Shown: positions 63,501-64,000 of the stretch, in pieces
Numbering within the stretch: the stretch's first letter is position 1
Layout: each line of letters opens with the position of its first letter
Assembly (NCBI RefSeq): GCF_014898815.1
Contig: NW_026515450.1
Location: 310,001-374,000 of the forward strand
Direction: 5' to 3'
Source of the DNA: Panonychus citri
Lineage: Eukaryota > Arthropoda > Arachnida > Trombidiformes > Tetranychidae
Length of the DNA: 64,000 nt
Program-made: the position numbers and the translations under genes
Notes under the pieces: model-generated
What the model was told of the DNA's origin: nothing
What the model saw: only the letters and a program-made list of their open reading frames with translations
The model's database searches: none

Positions 63501-64000
63501 ATTATTACAATACAATTTACAAATACTACATAATTTTAATTGTTGTTAAAAAAATATAAAAAAAAAACTCATCAAGAAGCAAAAATTGAATTTGAATTAA
63601 ACAATATGATCAAAAGGACAGCAACAATTAACGAGGTGTGGTTTAAATTAATTAACTGGGTCAAGGAGTAAATGATTAACAAATTGTGACTAGTTGTTCA
63701 TTCAGAATAATCATCCAACACTGAAAAACATAGTATATTAATCATGATTAACAGTTGATTGTTGATTAACCATAATAATGAATCAACAATTAATCAGATG
63801 TTGAGATTATAACTGAATTGAGACAAAACAAAACCAATTGGAACCTTGATAATTAAAAAGTTAATCGTCACAATTTAAGATTCTTCAAGGGTCGCAATTA
63901 AATGCTCCAGCGGGATCAATTAAGTTAATCGATTTAAATTATTCAGGGTTAATTAATTTACGAGTTAAATTGTTAGGGGATAAAATGTCGAATCAGTTAA

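Larger units (their letters stand above)
59236..64000. other. Upstream region of the myotubularin gene; no gene seen
   Basis: AT-rich DNA with no supported open frame. It holds a (GATGAT)n run at 60251-60276, the long (TC)n tract at 60465-60501, and TATATA-rich segments around 61677-61765 and 61868-61900. The last 1.5 kb consists largely of CAATTAAC/TTGATTGTT-type words. Confidence 0.6.

Noticed and set aside
1..64000. CRISPR arrays, bacterial operons, tRNA or rRNA genes
   Set aside because: No regularly spaced repeats, ribosome-binding-site-linked genes or tRNA B-box-like sequences were found; the gene structure is eukaryotic.

Overview
The window is AT-rich animal nuclear DNA with spliceosomal introns (GTAAG donors, pyrimidine-AG acceptors), many Ser/Asn/His homopolymer runs encoded by CAT/ATC/TCA microsatellites, and abundant (GA)n tracts. 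The proteins with recognisable families (UBE3B, MRNIP, a myotubularin of the MTMR6/7/8 branch) are metazoan. The composition, the short introns in conserved genes and the small secreted proteins suggest an arthropod, perhaps an acariform mite. That placement is inference; no marker gene was available to confirm it.

Layout. 1-2904 (+): C-terminal part of a HECT ubiquitin ligase (UBE3B), six exons, running in from the left. 5085-5516 (-): a two-exon secreted cysteine-rich peptide. 6586-7056 (+): a near-identical but internally deleted copy of the UBE3B last exon plus its 3' flank, so the peptide gene lies between two direct repeats. 7106-7363 (-): a minimal MRNIP-like zinc protein. 10246-11245 (+): a secreted protein of unknown family.

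12863-44230 (-): one large gene that I assembled from ten exons with consistent phase across a 31-kb span, including a 19.4-kb intron. It encodes about 716 residues: four membrane segments, a long disordered tail with a PP1-type RVSF motif, a conserved-looking NPFRPGGELSREAE segment and a C-terminal CaaX box (CVVQ). Most of the window from 13 to 44 kb is its introns, which hold microsatellites, GA tracts, paired CTCF-like motifs and a cluster of the word AAAAAGTTCTAA.

45925-53816 (+): a divergently arranged gene of about 585 residues with two C-terminal membrane segments and a 6.1-kb intron. 54575-55314 (+): a second unknown secreted protein. 55752-59235 (-): a complete five-exon myotubularin phosphatase (about 880 residues) with an active CX5R motif and a FYVE-like zinc finger split by a long low-complexity insert. 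59236-64000: no gene seen.

The genes do not form an operon or an obvious pathway. Separate housekeeping functions (ubiquitin ligation, DNA repair accessory, phosphoinositide turnover) are interleaved with lineage-specific membrane and secreted proteins. The most interesting items are the CaaX-tailed tetraspan gene, the recent UBE3B fragment duplication around the cysteine-rich peptide, and the dispersed noncoding words that no gene explains. All gene models are read by eye from splice sites and frame continuity.
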